DNA from: Lunularia cruciata | Lineage: Eukaryota; Streptophyta; Marchantiopsida; Lunulariales; Lunulariaceae | NCBI GenBank assembly: GCA_948567375.1 | Contig: OX419761.1 | Location: forward strand, 17,796,501-17,860,500 | DNA length: 64,000 bases | Reading direction: 5' to 3' | Part shown: positions 10,076 to 20,799 of the stretch, one piece after another | Layout of the letters: each line of letters opens with the position of its first letter | Numbering within the stretch: the stretch's first letter is position 1 | Position numbers and translations under genes: made by a program | Notes under the pieces: generated by a model | What the model saw: only the letters and a program-made list of their open reading frames with translations | The model's database searches: none | Told to the model about the DNA's origin: nothing

Positions 10076-12250
10076 ATTGGGAATACACTCCTTGGAGTTG
10101 TGACAGGTGAAGGTACCAAGGCAATGAATGTTGCAAAGGAATTTAGTACCAATAGACATTCAAGAGAAACCAAAAGTGCCACTCTGAGCAACTTCTTGCT
10201 CAGGATAGAAAAACTTGAGGTTACATCTCTCACCTTGAAGGAAAATTAAAAATAGGCACTAACCGGACTCTTTGGCAGCCACTCTTGTAAGAAGAAGGGA
10301 ACTTGTTGAATGAAAAGGATGAAGTGGAGCATTGATTGACAAATCCTAAATCCTAAAGAGTTCAAAAATGTCGGATCTCTTTGGAAGTCTGATTATATAT
10401 CGGTACTTTTGATGGTTCAAGAATGTTGTTGTCCTTGTCAAAAAGGGGAAAGTTCCTCAACATCAAGTGGGTTCTATTTTACTCTTCTCATACAAGATTG
10501 GACCCTACCTCTAATTTGGACCTTGCTTCCAAATAGATGACAAATCATGCCTTCTTCATGAGGCAACCTTATCAAAATTTCAAGGAGAAAGATAAAGAAG
10601 AAGAACCTAATACTTTCAAGGAGTTTGAGGCTATCTCCATGGAAAACCAAGGAGTCATAGAAATAGGCTTTGAATATCTTCAAGTCTATTATGAAAGAAG
10701 GCATGGAGCTAGTACATGCATGTGATTCAAGATCTTGAAAAAGTAGAAGATTGGCCAAATGTAAAATGAAAATTCTTGGAGTGCTTTAGAGAATTAGATT
10801 ACAAGGCCAACATTACTCAATAGTTTGGAGCCTAAGAAGACAAAGAAATTGAGGGATTATGTGGAGTGATTCCAAAGCCTTCTTAGTTGAGCTCCTAGGC
10901 AAGGCACAACCTTGGGATACTTGAGTGATCAAGTAGTGGCTTGGTTTCCTCAAAGGATGGCTTATAGAACTTTATGTCTCTGCCAAGGAACAAGATCATG
11001 ACCCATTGAATTGAGTCATCAAATCTGTAGAGGTATACAAATCCACCAAGATGACTTCTATGAGGGAATCTCTCAATTAGCAAAATACAAAGAAGCTGAT
11101 GAAAAGATCAGGCCAAAGGCTACCTTTGTCATCATTTGACTCATCCAATGCAAGCACACCTTCATCAGATGATGTGTGCAGATGAGAAGGAGTGGAAAAA
11201 GGAACAACAAGGTGTTTGTAGACCAAAGGTTGATTCCTAGTAGAAAACTCCTATGTAGTTGGGATCCAAACTAGAGGAACTCATCAAGGAATTTGTTGAC
11301 TTCAAGGTATAGATGTAAAGGAAGATGTTCCTTCATACACCTAGCCTATTATCTGGTGCATGATCTATAGGAAGCCAAGACATGCCGACACATAGTGCTT
11401 TTGTAACCAACCCTCTTCCTTGGTGCACTAGATGGAATAGATGTGAGAGTGGGAGAAGCAAGAATATTATGTGGAGGAAGATGACCAAGTCTTTGTGGTA
11501 CAAGAAGTACCCCTTGCTCTTCTTTAGCTCCCTCTTGCAATTAGGGCTAACAAGCCACCACAAAGGGCTTTGCCTTAAGCTGAATCCACCCACTAGTGTG
11601 TGCTATAATTATGGAGTGTTTGACCACTTGGCATCAAGGTGTCTAGAGTCCATAAGACTACCTCTGTGTTACTTTTTTTGTGGTAAATGTGAGCCCTAGG
11701 GCATGTGAGGGAAATTATCCTCAACCCTCAATGACAAGACCACCCGTAAGGTTTGTACCTTACCCACTTCCCACCAAAGGAGATATAGATGTCCACTACA
11801 TGAATCTAGAGGAGTTGAAACCAAACAAGGCATTATTCTTTGATGACAATGGCCGGCCAGATTTGGAAGTAAATTGAGTAGCCATGTTGTCTACTAAGTA
11901 TATAGCATTTCCTCTTCAACCACCTTAGAATCATTAGATGTGAAGCAAGAGAAGCATGCTTGACTAAAAAGTATTCTCTTTAACAAAGAAGTAAAGTTGT
12001 TGACAAGAGCCAAGAGTAAGGGAGAAGTAGAGGATTCATCCAAGTTGCCAAGAAGAGATTCTCAAGAGTTTTCATCCCTAGTGAAAGAAATCAACTAGAA
12101 GACCTTCAATATCCGGTAGACATTTGAGAAGAAGTACAAAATCTTATAGAAGAAGAGCTACATAATCCATCAAGAGAACTGAACCAATAAATTAGAAACA
12201 CTGCTGCGTAGTTTACTTAGTTGTGATGAGGATTTCAGGCCAAAGGTACT
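10071..12250 (+). pseudogene. Gag remnant of a Ty3 element related to 20745 (element B)
   Basis: It is similar in order and sequence to 20752-22760. Shared landmarks are GGCAATGAATGTTG just after the primer site, the helical gag segment (EEPNTFKEFEAIS), the knuckle line CYNYGVFDHLASRC followed by CYFFCGKC, and the segment after it starting VPYPLPTKGDID. The first knuckle has Asn where the second Cys is expected. Stops and frameshifts are frequent. Similarity fades by about 12250; no protease or RT of this copy follows. Confidence 0.72.
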
Positions 12251-12328
12251 TGAGGCCAAAGTTTTGCACTCAAAATATTTCATGCCAAAGGGTCACAAAG
12301 CCAAGTGTCCCTAGGGTTGATTCTCAAA
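12251..12328. other. Junction between elements B and C
   Basis: A short stretch with four GGCCAAAG/GCCAAAG-like words leads into the primer site at 12329. It does not match the end of the element C LTR (18031), so the 5' LTR of element C is absent. Confidence 0.4.
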
Positions 12329-12412
12329 TGGTATCAGTCATGTATATATTCTATTAGTTAAAGAGTGAGAGAAAAAGGTTGAGAGAAAAGAGAAAGATAG
12401 TGAGGAGTTAAG

Positions 12413-13350
12413 ATGGAGAAACTTCCAGTTTTCTTTGGCAAGGATGGAGAAGATGTGGAGGCCTTTGTAAAATATACTTCAAGAGAGCCTCCATACTAAA
12501 AAATGAGACAAAGAAGAATGAGTGGGTCCCATTATTAAAAAAATTTGTTGAGGATGCAACCCTTACATGGTATGAGTTAGAAAACCAAACAAGAGAGATG
12601 ATAGATATGCAAGAAGAGTCTTGGGAGAGTTTGACTATAGCAATCATTGAGAACTTTCTTCTGGATGAGAGTTATGAGAGAATGATGAGTGAAATTACCT
12701 TCCTTAAGCAAGGAGATGGAGAGAAAGAGAGAGTTTATGCAGAAAGAATGGAGAAGTTAGAGTCCAAGTTTTGCAATAGTGTTGAGGAAGAGTGAGGATG
12801 ATGTGGAGATTACTATGATTTGCATAGGAACCATGCTCACCAAGAATTTTATGGGAGGGTTGAGACCATAGATTAGAAGCAAGATGAGATATGAGAAACT
12901 TCTTCCAAGGTTGAAGCTATCAAGATTACAATATGTATGGAAGAGACTTTGGAAGGAGATGAGAGTGATTTGGTGGTGAAGGAAGTTGTGTATCCTCCTC
13001 AAGGCTACAATTATGTTTGAACTTCTGATACTTTGGTGGTAAGAGTTGCATCATAAGCAATAGTTTCTCTGGTTCTTGCACCTTTACCAAAAGATTCACT
13101 TCAAACCATCATAGAACAACTTCTAGAGCTTAGAATCAATGTAGTGCAACTATGGAAGAAGAGAGAGGTGGATCAAAATGTGGAGAGAGAGCCTAAGATT
13201 TATGCAAAAAATTGATATAGAGGAGGAAAACTAACCAAAGAGTTCAATGATAGAAATTGTTTTGGTTGTGGATTAAGAGATCACATCCAAAGAAATTGCC
13301 CAAATTCCACTTACCATGGAGGAAGGGGTTATGAGGGAGCCAATAAAAAG
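12413..13350 (+). pseudogene. Gag, element C
   Basis: The start at 12413 (MEKLPVFFGKDGEDVEAFV) lies 76 bp after the primer site. The retrotransposon gag domain follows in a second frame (WESLTIAIIENFLLDESYE, then ERVYAERMEKLESKF). A clean CX2CX4HX4C knuckle, CFGCGLRDHIQRNC, lies at 13258-13299. At least one frameshift (about 12500) and several stops disable it. Confidence 0.75.
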
Positions 13351-13374
13351 TAAGAAAGAGATAGTGAAACCTAA

Positions 13375-14460
13375 GTGGTTCCTAATCCAAATAAAGGTAA
13401 AGGGTTAATATTCATAGATGTGATTGAGAGAGAGTATGAGAAGGAGGAGTGCTCAAACTCCAAAGGTCTTATTTTGGATCTTTCGGCACAAAAGAAGAAG
13501 AGAGCTCATTTTGTAGAGGATGTACATTCTTCTCAAGGATTTATTCCTAGAAAGGATACTCCTAGTACACTCACACTAGCACCTCAACACAATCAACAAC
13601 AAAGACTCCAAGGAAGAAGTTGGGGATGGAGGACTTCTTGATCTCAAAGCAACAATGAAACTATAATGTGTTGGAGGATGTTGGTAGTCAAAATGCTAAA
13701 ATCACAATGGGCCAATTGATTGCTTTGAATCCTACCTTGAAAAGGGAGCTTAGAGGTGGTATGATATGTATAAGGAGCAAGAGGAAGAACAACGCAAATG
13801 AGAAAGCTCTAGTATCTAAATTGGATGCCAAACTAGCACCATGGGATGGTTGTGAATATATCTCCAAGATTGATGTGAGAATGAATGGTCACAACATCAA
13901 AGATGCACTTGTTAATGGAGGATTGCAATGCAAAACTGTATCATAGTGGTTGATGAGGAAGTAGGGTAGGATACTCTCTAGACCTTCAACATATGTGGTG
14001 AGCATAGGAAACAAATAACAATTTTTAACAATAAGTGTGATGGATAAGGTGATAGTTTCAATTATGGGAGTTCAAAATCTCATGACTTTCTAAGTCTTGA
14101 AGGATTCAAGTTATGATTTTTTTCTTGGGAGGCCATGGTCGAGAGTAATATGCACAACTGATTGATGGCATAAAGTGTACTTAAGGATTGGGCCATCAAA
14201 AAATTGATCTATAGTTCCTATGACTAACACCATCAACACTTCACAATCAGATACACCGTATTTTGATTATTGGGAATCAAATTCAGAAGAAGAAGCTTTA
14301 TGTGTGGACATAAGCATGAAGGAAGAGATCTCCATGGAGGAGGATGAATCTAAATCTAATTTAGAAGTGTATCCTTTGTGTGCTATGGATTTTGCATCTA
14401 AGCCAAAGGTTTTGAAGGACCTAAATAAACTACCATTGACATTTGAGTAAATAGAGAAGA
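13375..14460 (+). pseudogene. Protease region, element C
   Basis: Three open pieces (13375-13641, 13668-13946, 14220-14450) span the linker and protease. ALVNGGLQC occupies the place of the active-site block A-L-V-D-S/G-G, so the catalytic Asp is Asn. The last piece is acidic (SNSEEEALCVDISMKEEIS), as expected just before RT. The assignment rests on position and this one block. Confidence 0.55.
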
Positions 14461-14679
14461 TGGTATCTAGTATGGTCCAAACATTACCAAGGAGGAGAAG
14501 GTGAGATTTGAAGAGATTTTCTACAGGTTCATCCATATGTTTGCTTTCAATTACAAGGATCTCAAGGGAGTTACCTGAGAGGAACCTTGAATAGAAGTGG
14601 AGTCATATATAAGACCAATTTGCCAAAAGTAGCATTGCATTAGCACACTAATAGCTTTGGTTATGAAAGAGGAGATTAA

Positions 14680-15255
14680 ATGCTCAAGGAGGCCAGATTT
14701 ATCTTTGAGGTGGATAATTTAAGATAAGTGTCTCCAATTGTGATTGTGAAGAGAAAGAATGGCAATTTTTGAGTACTTGTGAATTACAAGAAGCTCAACA
14801 CTATTACTAAGAAGGACCATTACTCTTTACTATTCATAGATGAGATCTTGGAGGAGTTTGTACGTCATGAAAGGTAAAGGTTTGGAGATGGTTATAGTGG
14901 GTATAATCAAATCAAGATTTCACTAGAGCATCAACAACTCACCACATTCACCGCATCTTGGAAGAATTATGCTTTCAAGGTCATGTCTTTTGGGCTTTGC
15001 AATGCTCCAACCACATTCCAAAGGTTCATGAACAAGGTGTTTAAACCTTTTATTCTGAAATTTATGAGAGACTTTATTGATGACTTTTGTGTCTATGGGA
15101 GCAAGGAGGATCACTTTGAGCACCTAATCAAGGTCTTGCAATGCTTGGATGAAGAAAATACATCACTCAACCCAAAGAAATGCATTTTTGGTGGTGATGA
15201 AAATCTACTTTTGGGGCACATCATTTCCAAGGATGGAATAGTAAATTGATCTAGA
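14680..15255 (+). pseudogene. Reverse transcriptase, element C
   Basis: Conserved blocks appear in order: SPIVIVKRKNGNF, KKDHYSLLFIDEILE, GDGYSGYNQIKIS, MSFGLCNAPTTFQRFMN, and FIDDFCVYGS with both palm aspartates kept. HIISKDGI closes the domain. The last 88-aa piece (14983-15249) is open, but stops occur upstream near 14770 and 14880. Confidence 0.85.
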
Positions 15256-15299
15256 GAAGGTGAGGAAAATCTCAAACCTTCTATTCTTTTTAAGCTTGA

Positions 15300-15880
15300 C
15301 AAATTGACACCAATTCTTGGGGTTGGTTGGGTACTATAGGGTACATCTTCTCATTTTCTAACAAGGCTTATACATTGACCATCTACATGAAGAAGGGTGT
15401 AGAATACATGGTGAGTTTGGAGGACAAGGAGGCTCTCAAAGCTTTTGAGGAGCTTAATAAATCCCTTATTGTGGCTCCAAATTTTGCTAAACCTGATTGG
15501 AGTTAGCCTTTCATCCTCTATATTGATACTTCTAATGTAGCTATTGGATGTACTCTTAGTCAATTAGACCAAGATGGGTATGATAATCTAATAGCTTATG
15601 CTAGTAGATAGATGGTTTCAACAAAAAAGAACCGGTTAATCACAAAGAGAGAAAGGTTGATAGTGATCTTTGGTCTCAAGAATTTTAGACACTATTTGGT
15701 TGGAGGGAAAACCACCATTCTTATGGATCACAAGACTTTGAAGTACATCTTCAGCAAGCCTAATGTGGAAGGGAGGCTTGTAAGGTGGATTGATACTCTT
15801 GTTTGAGTATGACTACACCATGGAGGATAGGCCAAGGAAGAAACATGCAAATGTTGATTTGTTATCTAGGACCTATGGTC
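15300..15880 (+). pseudogene. RNase H, element C
   Basis: FILYIDTSNVAIGCTLSQ is the first catalytic block. LITKRERLIVIFGLKNFRHYL and TILMDHKTLKYIFSKPN follow with the normal spacing. A stop replaces the codon after YASR, and a second break near 15800 separates the domain end. Confidence 0.8.
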
Positions 15881-17215
15881 ATGATGGAGTTGAACTAGTG
15901 AATGATTCCTTCCTAGATGAGGAGCTCATAATAATCTCAATCACTCAAGAGGTTCCAATGGAATACAAGGAGATTGTGAAATTTTTTACAAGAGGTAACT
16001 ATCCAAAAAGGATGCATGTTAGGGAGAGGAAGGCCCTTGCAGCAAGGTCTAGATCTCACACAATGGTAGAGAATATTATTTTTCACCAAGGAGTAGATAG
16101 TCTGCTTCAAAGAGAAATAGTAAGGATGAATCTATTCTACTGATGAGTGAGTTTCATGAAGGTTTAGTATGTGATGAACACTTTGTATGTGATTGCTTTC
16201 AAGATTCAAGATGTAGGTTACCATTTGAGGGGGGTTTTCAAGGATTATCTTGATTATTGCAAAACTCATAATGTTTATCAAGTTTTTGCTAGAAAGTTTA
16301 CTTCCGTTCTACCTCTTAGATCAATTCCATTGTTATGACCTTTTGAGATGTGGAGAATTGACTTTGTAGGTCCTTTCAATAGAACCCCAAGGAAAAATCA
16401 ATACATTGTGGTAGTTATTGATTACCTTCACAAGTGGGTTGAGGGTAGGCCATTGAGGGATAAGAATGAAGATAAAGGTGGTAGATTTCTTTATGACTGC
16501 TTTATCATTAGGTTTGGGTGCCCTTTGGATTTGGTTTTTGATAGAGAAGGAGCCAAGAAGCATCACTACAAGCATGCTATAACATTTCTCTATGACACAT
16601 AAAGTAACTACATCCTATAAGCCAAACGCCAATGGCTTGGCAAAGAGAACTAAACAAACCTTGTGCATGATATTAGCCAAAGATGTAGAAATAGAGGGGG
16701 CTAAAAATCATTGGGACAAGAGGATTCATGCAGTTTTGTGAGAGTATAGGACAACCATGAAGACTTCCACTTAATATTCTATGTTTCATTTGGTATAGAG
16801 TATTGAGTCTACCTTTGATCTTCCTAAGTTCCAAAGCATTCATAGTAGATTGAAGAAAGCATAAGGAGGTTATGTAAAGAAGTCAAGGAACAATCAACTC
16901 ATGGAATTAGAGGAGGCAAGGGTATTTGTTATGGTTCAAGTGGAGCAAGTCTAACGGGAACAAAAACAGAACTATGACAAGAAGTAAGACAAGAAGAAGG
17001 TGGAGCCCTTCAAAGAAGGTGATTGGATAATGTTGTTTGATTCTAATTGATTCAATAGAGTAAAAAACAAGTTTTTGTCTAAGTACTTTGGACCTTTCAT
17101 TGTAGAGAAGGTGTGGACCAATTACACCTATGATCTCAAAGGAGTTGGAAGGAAGACATTTTGATAGGATTAACCATAATAAGTTAAAGATGTATCATAG
17201 AAGGTAGAGAGACCT
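15881..17215 (+). pseudogene. Integrase, element C
   Basis: The first Asp is in MWRIDFVGPFNRT and the second in VFDREGAKK (usually SDRG or SDNG). The region around the third residue reads as a decayed A-N-G-L-A-K-R-T, where Glu is expected. A GPF-type C-terminal block (KYFGPFIVEKVW) ends it. No chromodomain is visible. Stops are frequent after 16600. Confidence 0.72.
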
Positions 17216-17342
17216 TCACTCCTTTACCTTCCTTTCCTATGATTAGTAGTTTAAAGGACATCCATTCAAACGTTGACTTCCATCCAGACGACCGGAAGAC
17301 ATCCACGCAAAGGAGAAAGTGAAATCTTAGTTCAAGGGTAAA

Positions 17343-18031
17343 TGTAACACCCATTTGTGCATGTATGTGATATTATGATATTTAGTTTAGTATAACATAT
17401 ACTTGAGAGATATTATTTATACAAAAATAAACGATAGTTCTACATTAGTCATGATTAGCTAAAGTTAGTCATTGCTAAGATAGAGTGGACCTTACTTTAA
17501 AGGAAGTAGAAAAGATGAGCACCACTATTTTGGATTCTAGTTTATTGATGGGATGTTATTTCTAAGTGTTTAGCTTTGAGGAAAGAGTTGAAAACTCTTG
17601 GACCCACAAGCCTTTTTGCTTCGGATTCTTTTATAGTCCAAGATAGTCCATCTGAAAAAAAATCCATGACTTAGTGGTTGGGTCAAGATAAGACCACATG
17701 TTAAGGGGAATATTCCCATGAGTTTGAATATTCCTTTAGACTTTAGATTTTATTTAACTTTTACCCTAGTAACTTGAGTTACTCCAATAATTAGTAACCT
17801 TGGTGTATAACTATCTCACAATTATATAAAAAAGGGTGAGGAAGTACTCATCATCCTTCCATTTGTAACTTTCTCTCTCTCATTGAGTTCTCTAATGAGC
17901 TATGGTTTGAGTCTTGGAGTATTAGCCTTGGAGGAGTGTGATGGAGTTGGAATTCCTTGCCTTCTTAGTCCATGGTGCGGTATCATAATAACCATTGGAG
18001 GTTCATCTTGAGTGAAAGACATGCCAGCTCA
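17343..18031 (+). mobile_element. 3' LTR of element C, 689 bp
   Basis: It starts TGTAACACCC and ends CAGCTCA. The boundaries are supported by a second copy of the same LTR, inverted, at 19065-19756. A TATA-like ATTATATAAAAAAGG lies near 17822. Confidence 0.85.
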
Positions 18032-19064
18032 TAGGTCAAGAAATTTTCTTTAATTATATGTATGTACGAGAGCTTGTAGATTGGATCTAAAATCCTTGAC
18101 AAGTAATGCAAGCTCCTATACCAAGATTTCAAAGATGAAGGAGGAGCCTCACATTGTTCCTTTTACAATGCACTACTACATGAGGACAAACCTTCTAACC
18201 AAGGAAGAGAGGAAGAGGTTCCCTACTCATTTTCATCTTGTAGGTTATTTTGAAGTGCAACCTAAAGGACCTACCTAGATTGCCAAGTATTGGCTTGCAA
18301 ATGCAAAATTTGCAAAGATAGGCCAATTTGTGCATGTAGATGAAGAACTAGCCTTGCTAAAGGAAAAGGAAGAAAGGAAGAAGGAAGAACACCACCCTAA
18401 AGAATAAACCACTTCCTCCAACCAAGAAGTCAAATGCAAGTGCTAGATTTTCCTCTTTGGAAGATGGAGCCAAGGATAATGAGGTGGATGAAGATGAGGA
18501 CAAAGATGAGTACAGGTCTTTCACTTTGCAAGGATCAACCTCTATATCAAGAGATAACAAAGAAGGAGAATAAACTTGGGAAGATGTGCAGTCCACTCCC
18601 CAAGTGCAGGACTAGAATATGGACAAGGGTCTATGCCTAAACAAGCAGCATAAAGTCCAAAAATGGAAGAAGAAGAAGAAGCCATAATAGAGGAGCAAGA
18701 TCTGGCTAAGGAGAGAAGAGAAGGCTGATGATTGCAATGAAGAAGATGATCAAATTACTATAAATGCCAAAGAAGAAGAGGATGTTGACATTCTGATTGA
18801 TCTTCTTAAGGCTGCACCTGAAGTGCAAATCAAAGTGCAAGAAGCACCTACAATGTCCAAATTGGTGTAGGTGCAAGAGGGTTTGAATTTAATCATTCAC
18901 TCAATATGCACTCATTTGCAATTAATGGAGGTGCTACTGCCATAATATCAAGCCAAATTCCTTGATGTGGTGGACTACACCATGCTCATCAAGGTCATTC
19001 ACAAGCAAGTCTACACTTGGAAGGCCAAAGAAGATCTAGTGAAGGATGGGGCAGCAAAGGCATG
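18032..19064 (+). pseudogene. Decayed ORF of unknown function, first part
   Basis: The longest piece (18081-18278, 65 aa) includes RTNLLTKEERKRFPTHFHLV. The frame then continues through single stops into a Lys/Glu-rich, coiled-coil-like segment to about 18420. More acidic coding-like sequence follows (18720-18870), ending near KEDLVKDGAAKA at 19060. None of it matches gag or pol families I know. It continues after the solo LTR at 19757. It may be an accessory ORF of a retroelement or captured host sequence. Confidence 0.4.
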
Positions 19065-19756
19065 TGAGCTGACCTATCTCTCACTCAAGATAAGCCTTTG
19101 ATGGCCATTATGGTAGTGTACCATGGACTAAGAAGGCAAGGAACCCCAACTCCATCATACTCCTCCAAGGCTAACACTCCAAGATTAAAGATATTGCTCA
19201 CTAGAGAACTCAATGAGAGAGAGATAGTTGTGAATGAAAGGATGATGAATATCTCTTCATCCCTAGTTTATATACCTGTGAAATAGTTATGCACCAAAGT
19301 TACTAATTACTAGAGTAACTCAAGTTACTAGGCTAAAAATCAAATCAAGTCTAAAGTCTAAAGGAATATCCATACTCATGAGAATATTCTCCTTAGCATC
19401 TGATCTTATCTTGACCCAATCACTAAGTCACATATTCCTTTACATGGGCTATCCTTGGACTATATAAGAATACAAAGCAAAAAGACTTGTGGGTCGAAGA
19501 GTTCTCAACTCTTTCTTCAAAGCCCAACCTCTAGGAATAATATCAAGTCAATACACAAGAATCCAAGATAGTGGTGCTCATCTTTTCAACTTTCTTTAAA
19601 GAGAGGTCCCCTCTATCTTAGCTATGACTAAGTTTAGCTAATCATACATAATGTAGAACCATTCTTTATTTTTATATAAATAATATCTCTCAAGTACTTG
19701 TAATACCAAACTAAATTTCACAACAGTATTACATGCACAAATGGATGTAAGGAGAA
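19065..19756 (-). mobile_element. Solo LTR of the element C family
   Basis: It is the reverse complement of 17343-18031 over its whole length. The 5-bp sequence GCATG flanks it exactly (19060-19064 and 19757-19761). No internal sequence accompanies it, so it is a solo LTR left by recombination between two LTRs. Its first bases are mutated (the TGTAA start is lost). Confidence 0.88.
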
Positions 19757-20330
19757 GCATGACCAAGTAGTAATGTTGGAGCTAGAGATGCGGATGTACC
19801 AAAAGGAACTGGTAGTGCATTTACAATGTCTCACCAAGGAGGTAGAGGAAGAAGGAATCAATCATGCAAAAGCCTTTAAGTGTTGGAAGTACAGAAGGCC
19901 AAATGGGTAGGCAATCAAAGCAAAGAGAAGAAGACCAATTGAAGTCACTATGCCAACTAGAAGAAAGCCATGCCATGTTAATGGAGATGCTAAAAGAAGA
20001 AGGAGCAATGTGGGCCATGAGGACCAAATGCCATGAATTGAAGATGCAAGTTCAATGTTGCAAAATCAGGCCTATGAAGACAAATATATGAACAACTTGT
20101 CCTTGCACTTGAAGTAGCATTTGGATAAGAAGTTCAATGAAGTATACCAGACCTTCTTGTCGGAGACAGATAGGTATCAAGCCCAAACAGATCAACTTAT
20201 TAGATACCAAAGAGGTGAACAAAGTCCTTCACCTCCAATAGTTCTTGTCAAAAGCACTCCCTTGAGAGGAAGTCCTTTAGTAAGACATGCACTCTTTAGT
20301 AAGGATAAGATACTCAAAGTTGTGTAATAG
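19757..20330 (+). pseudogene. Decayed coiled-coil ORF, second part
   Basis: After the solo LTR the reading continues as VVMLELEMRMYQKELVVHLQ and further Gln/Glu/Lys-rich heptad-like sequence, ending with a 68-aa open piece (20121-20327; ETDRYQAQTDQLIRYQRGEQ). A one-base shift lies at the LTR junction. Function unknown. A similar coiled-coil remnant is on the minus strand near 61400-61620. Confidence 0.4.
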
Positions 20331-20738
20331 TCAAGCACTTTAAGTAAGCTAGTTGTGTCTGCACTTAGTGTTGTATGTATTTGAGAGGAGTGCTCTCATA
20401 GTTAAGTGGTATTCAGAGTTGTATAGAGTTGAAAATGATTGCCCTTGGAGTTGTATTGCACTTGGAGTTTTATATACTTGAAGAGGAGTGCACTTGGTTT
20501 TGTACAAGTACTTGGGATTGTATACTAATAATAGAATAGGCTAGGGTCTGATATCTACCTTGACATGGGTAGGAGCCTAATCATTTTGTAGATGATTAGG
20601 ATAAGATAGGATTAGGATAGTAAAACAAGTGATGGACATATCTTGGTGGATCTTAGGTATTTCCAAATAGTATCCTTGTAGGAACAAACTATTCTTATTG
20701 ACTATACTACAAGTACGTCAACATTGAACTATCACATA
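20331..20738 (+). mobile_element. End of the 5' LTR of element D (start not found)
   Basis: Non-coding sequence with repeated CTTGGAGTTGTAT-like words runs to a likely LTR end (ATCACA, about 20736) just before the primer site. No second copy of this LTR lies in the window, so its start cannot be fixed. Confidence 0.45.
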
Positions 20739-20744
20739 CTTTTT

Positions 20745-20764
20745 TGGTGCCACTGCTAGGGATA
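20745..20764 (+). other. Primer-binding site of element D (tRNA-Asp type)
   Basis: TGGTGCCACTGCTAGGGAT is a mutated form of the tRNA-Asp 3'-end complement TGGCGCCGTTGCCGGGGAT used by Athila/Tat Ty3 lineages. Four bases differ. Confidence 0.65.
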
Positions 20765-20799
20765 CAATCCTCAAAGTGCCCAAAAGTGAAGTTGTGCAA

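Larger units (their letters stand above)
12329..18031 (+). mobile_element. Ty3/gypsy element lacking its 5' LTR (element C)
   Basis: The order is a primer site TGGTATCAG (12329-12337, tRNA-Met type), gag, protease, RT, RNase H, integrase and a 3' LTR (17343-18031). Every coding segment carries stops. The 5' LTR is missing; sequence upstream of the primer site belongs to another element. Confidence 0.8.

Noticed and set aside
16348-17215. Chromodomain at the integrase end of element C
   Set aside because: The reading after the GPF block ends within about 30 residues with stops, and shows no chromodomain pattern.
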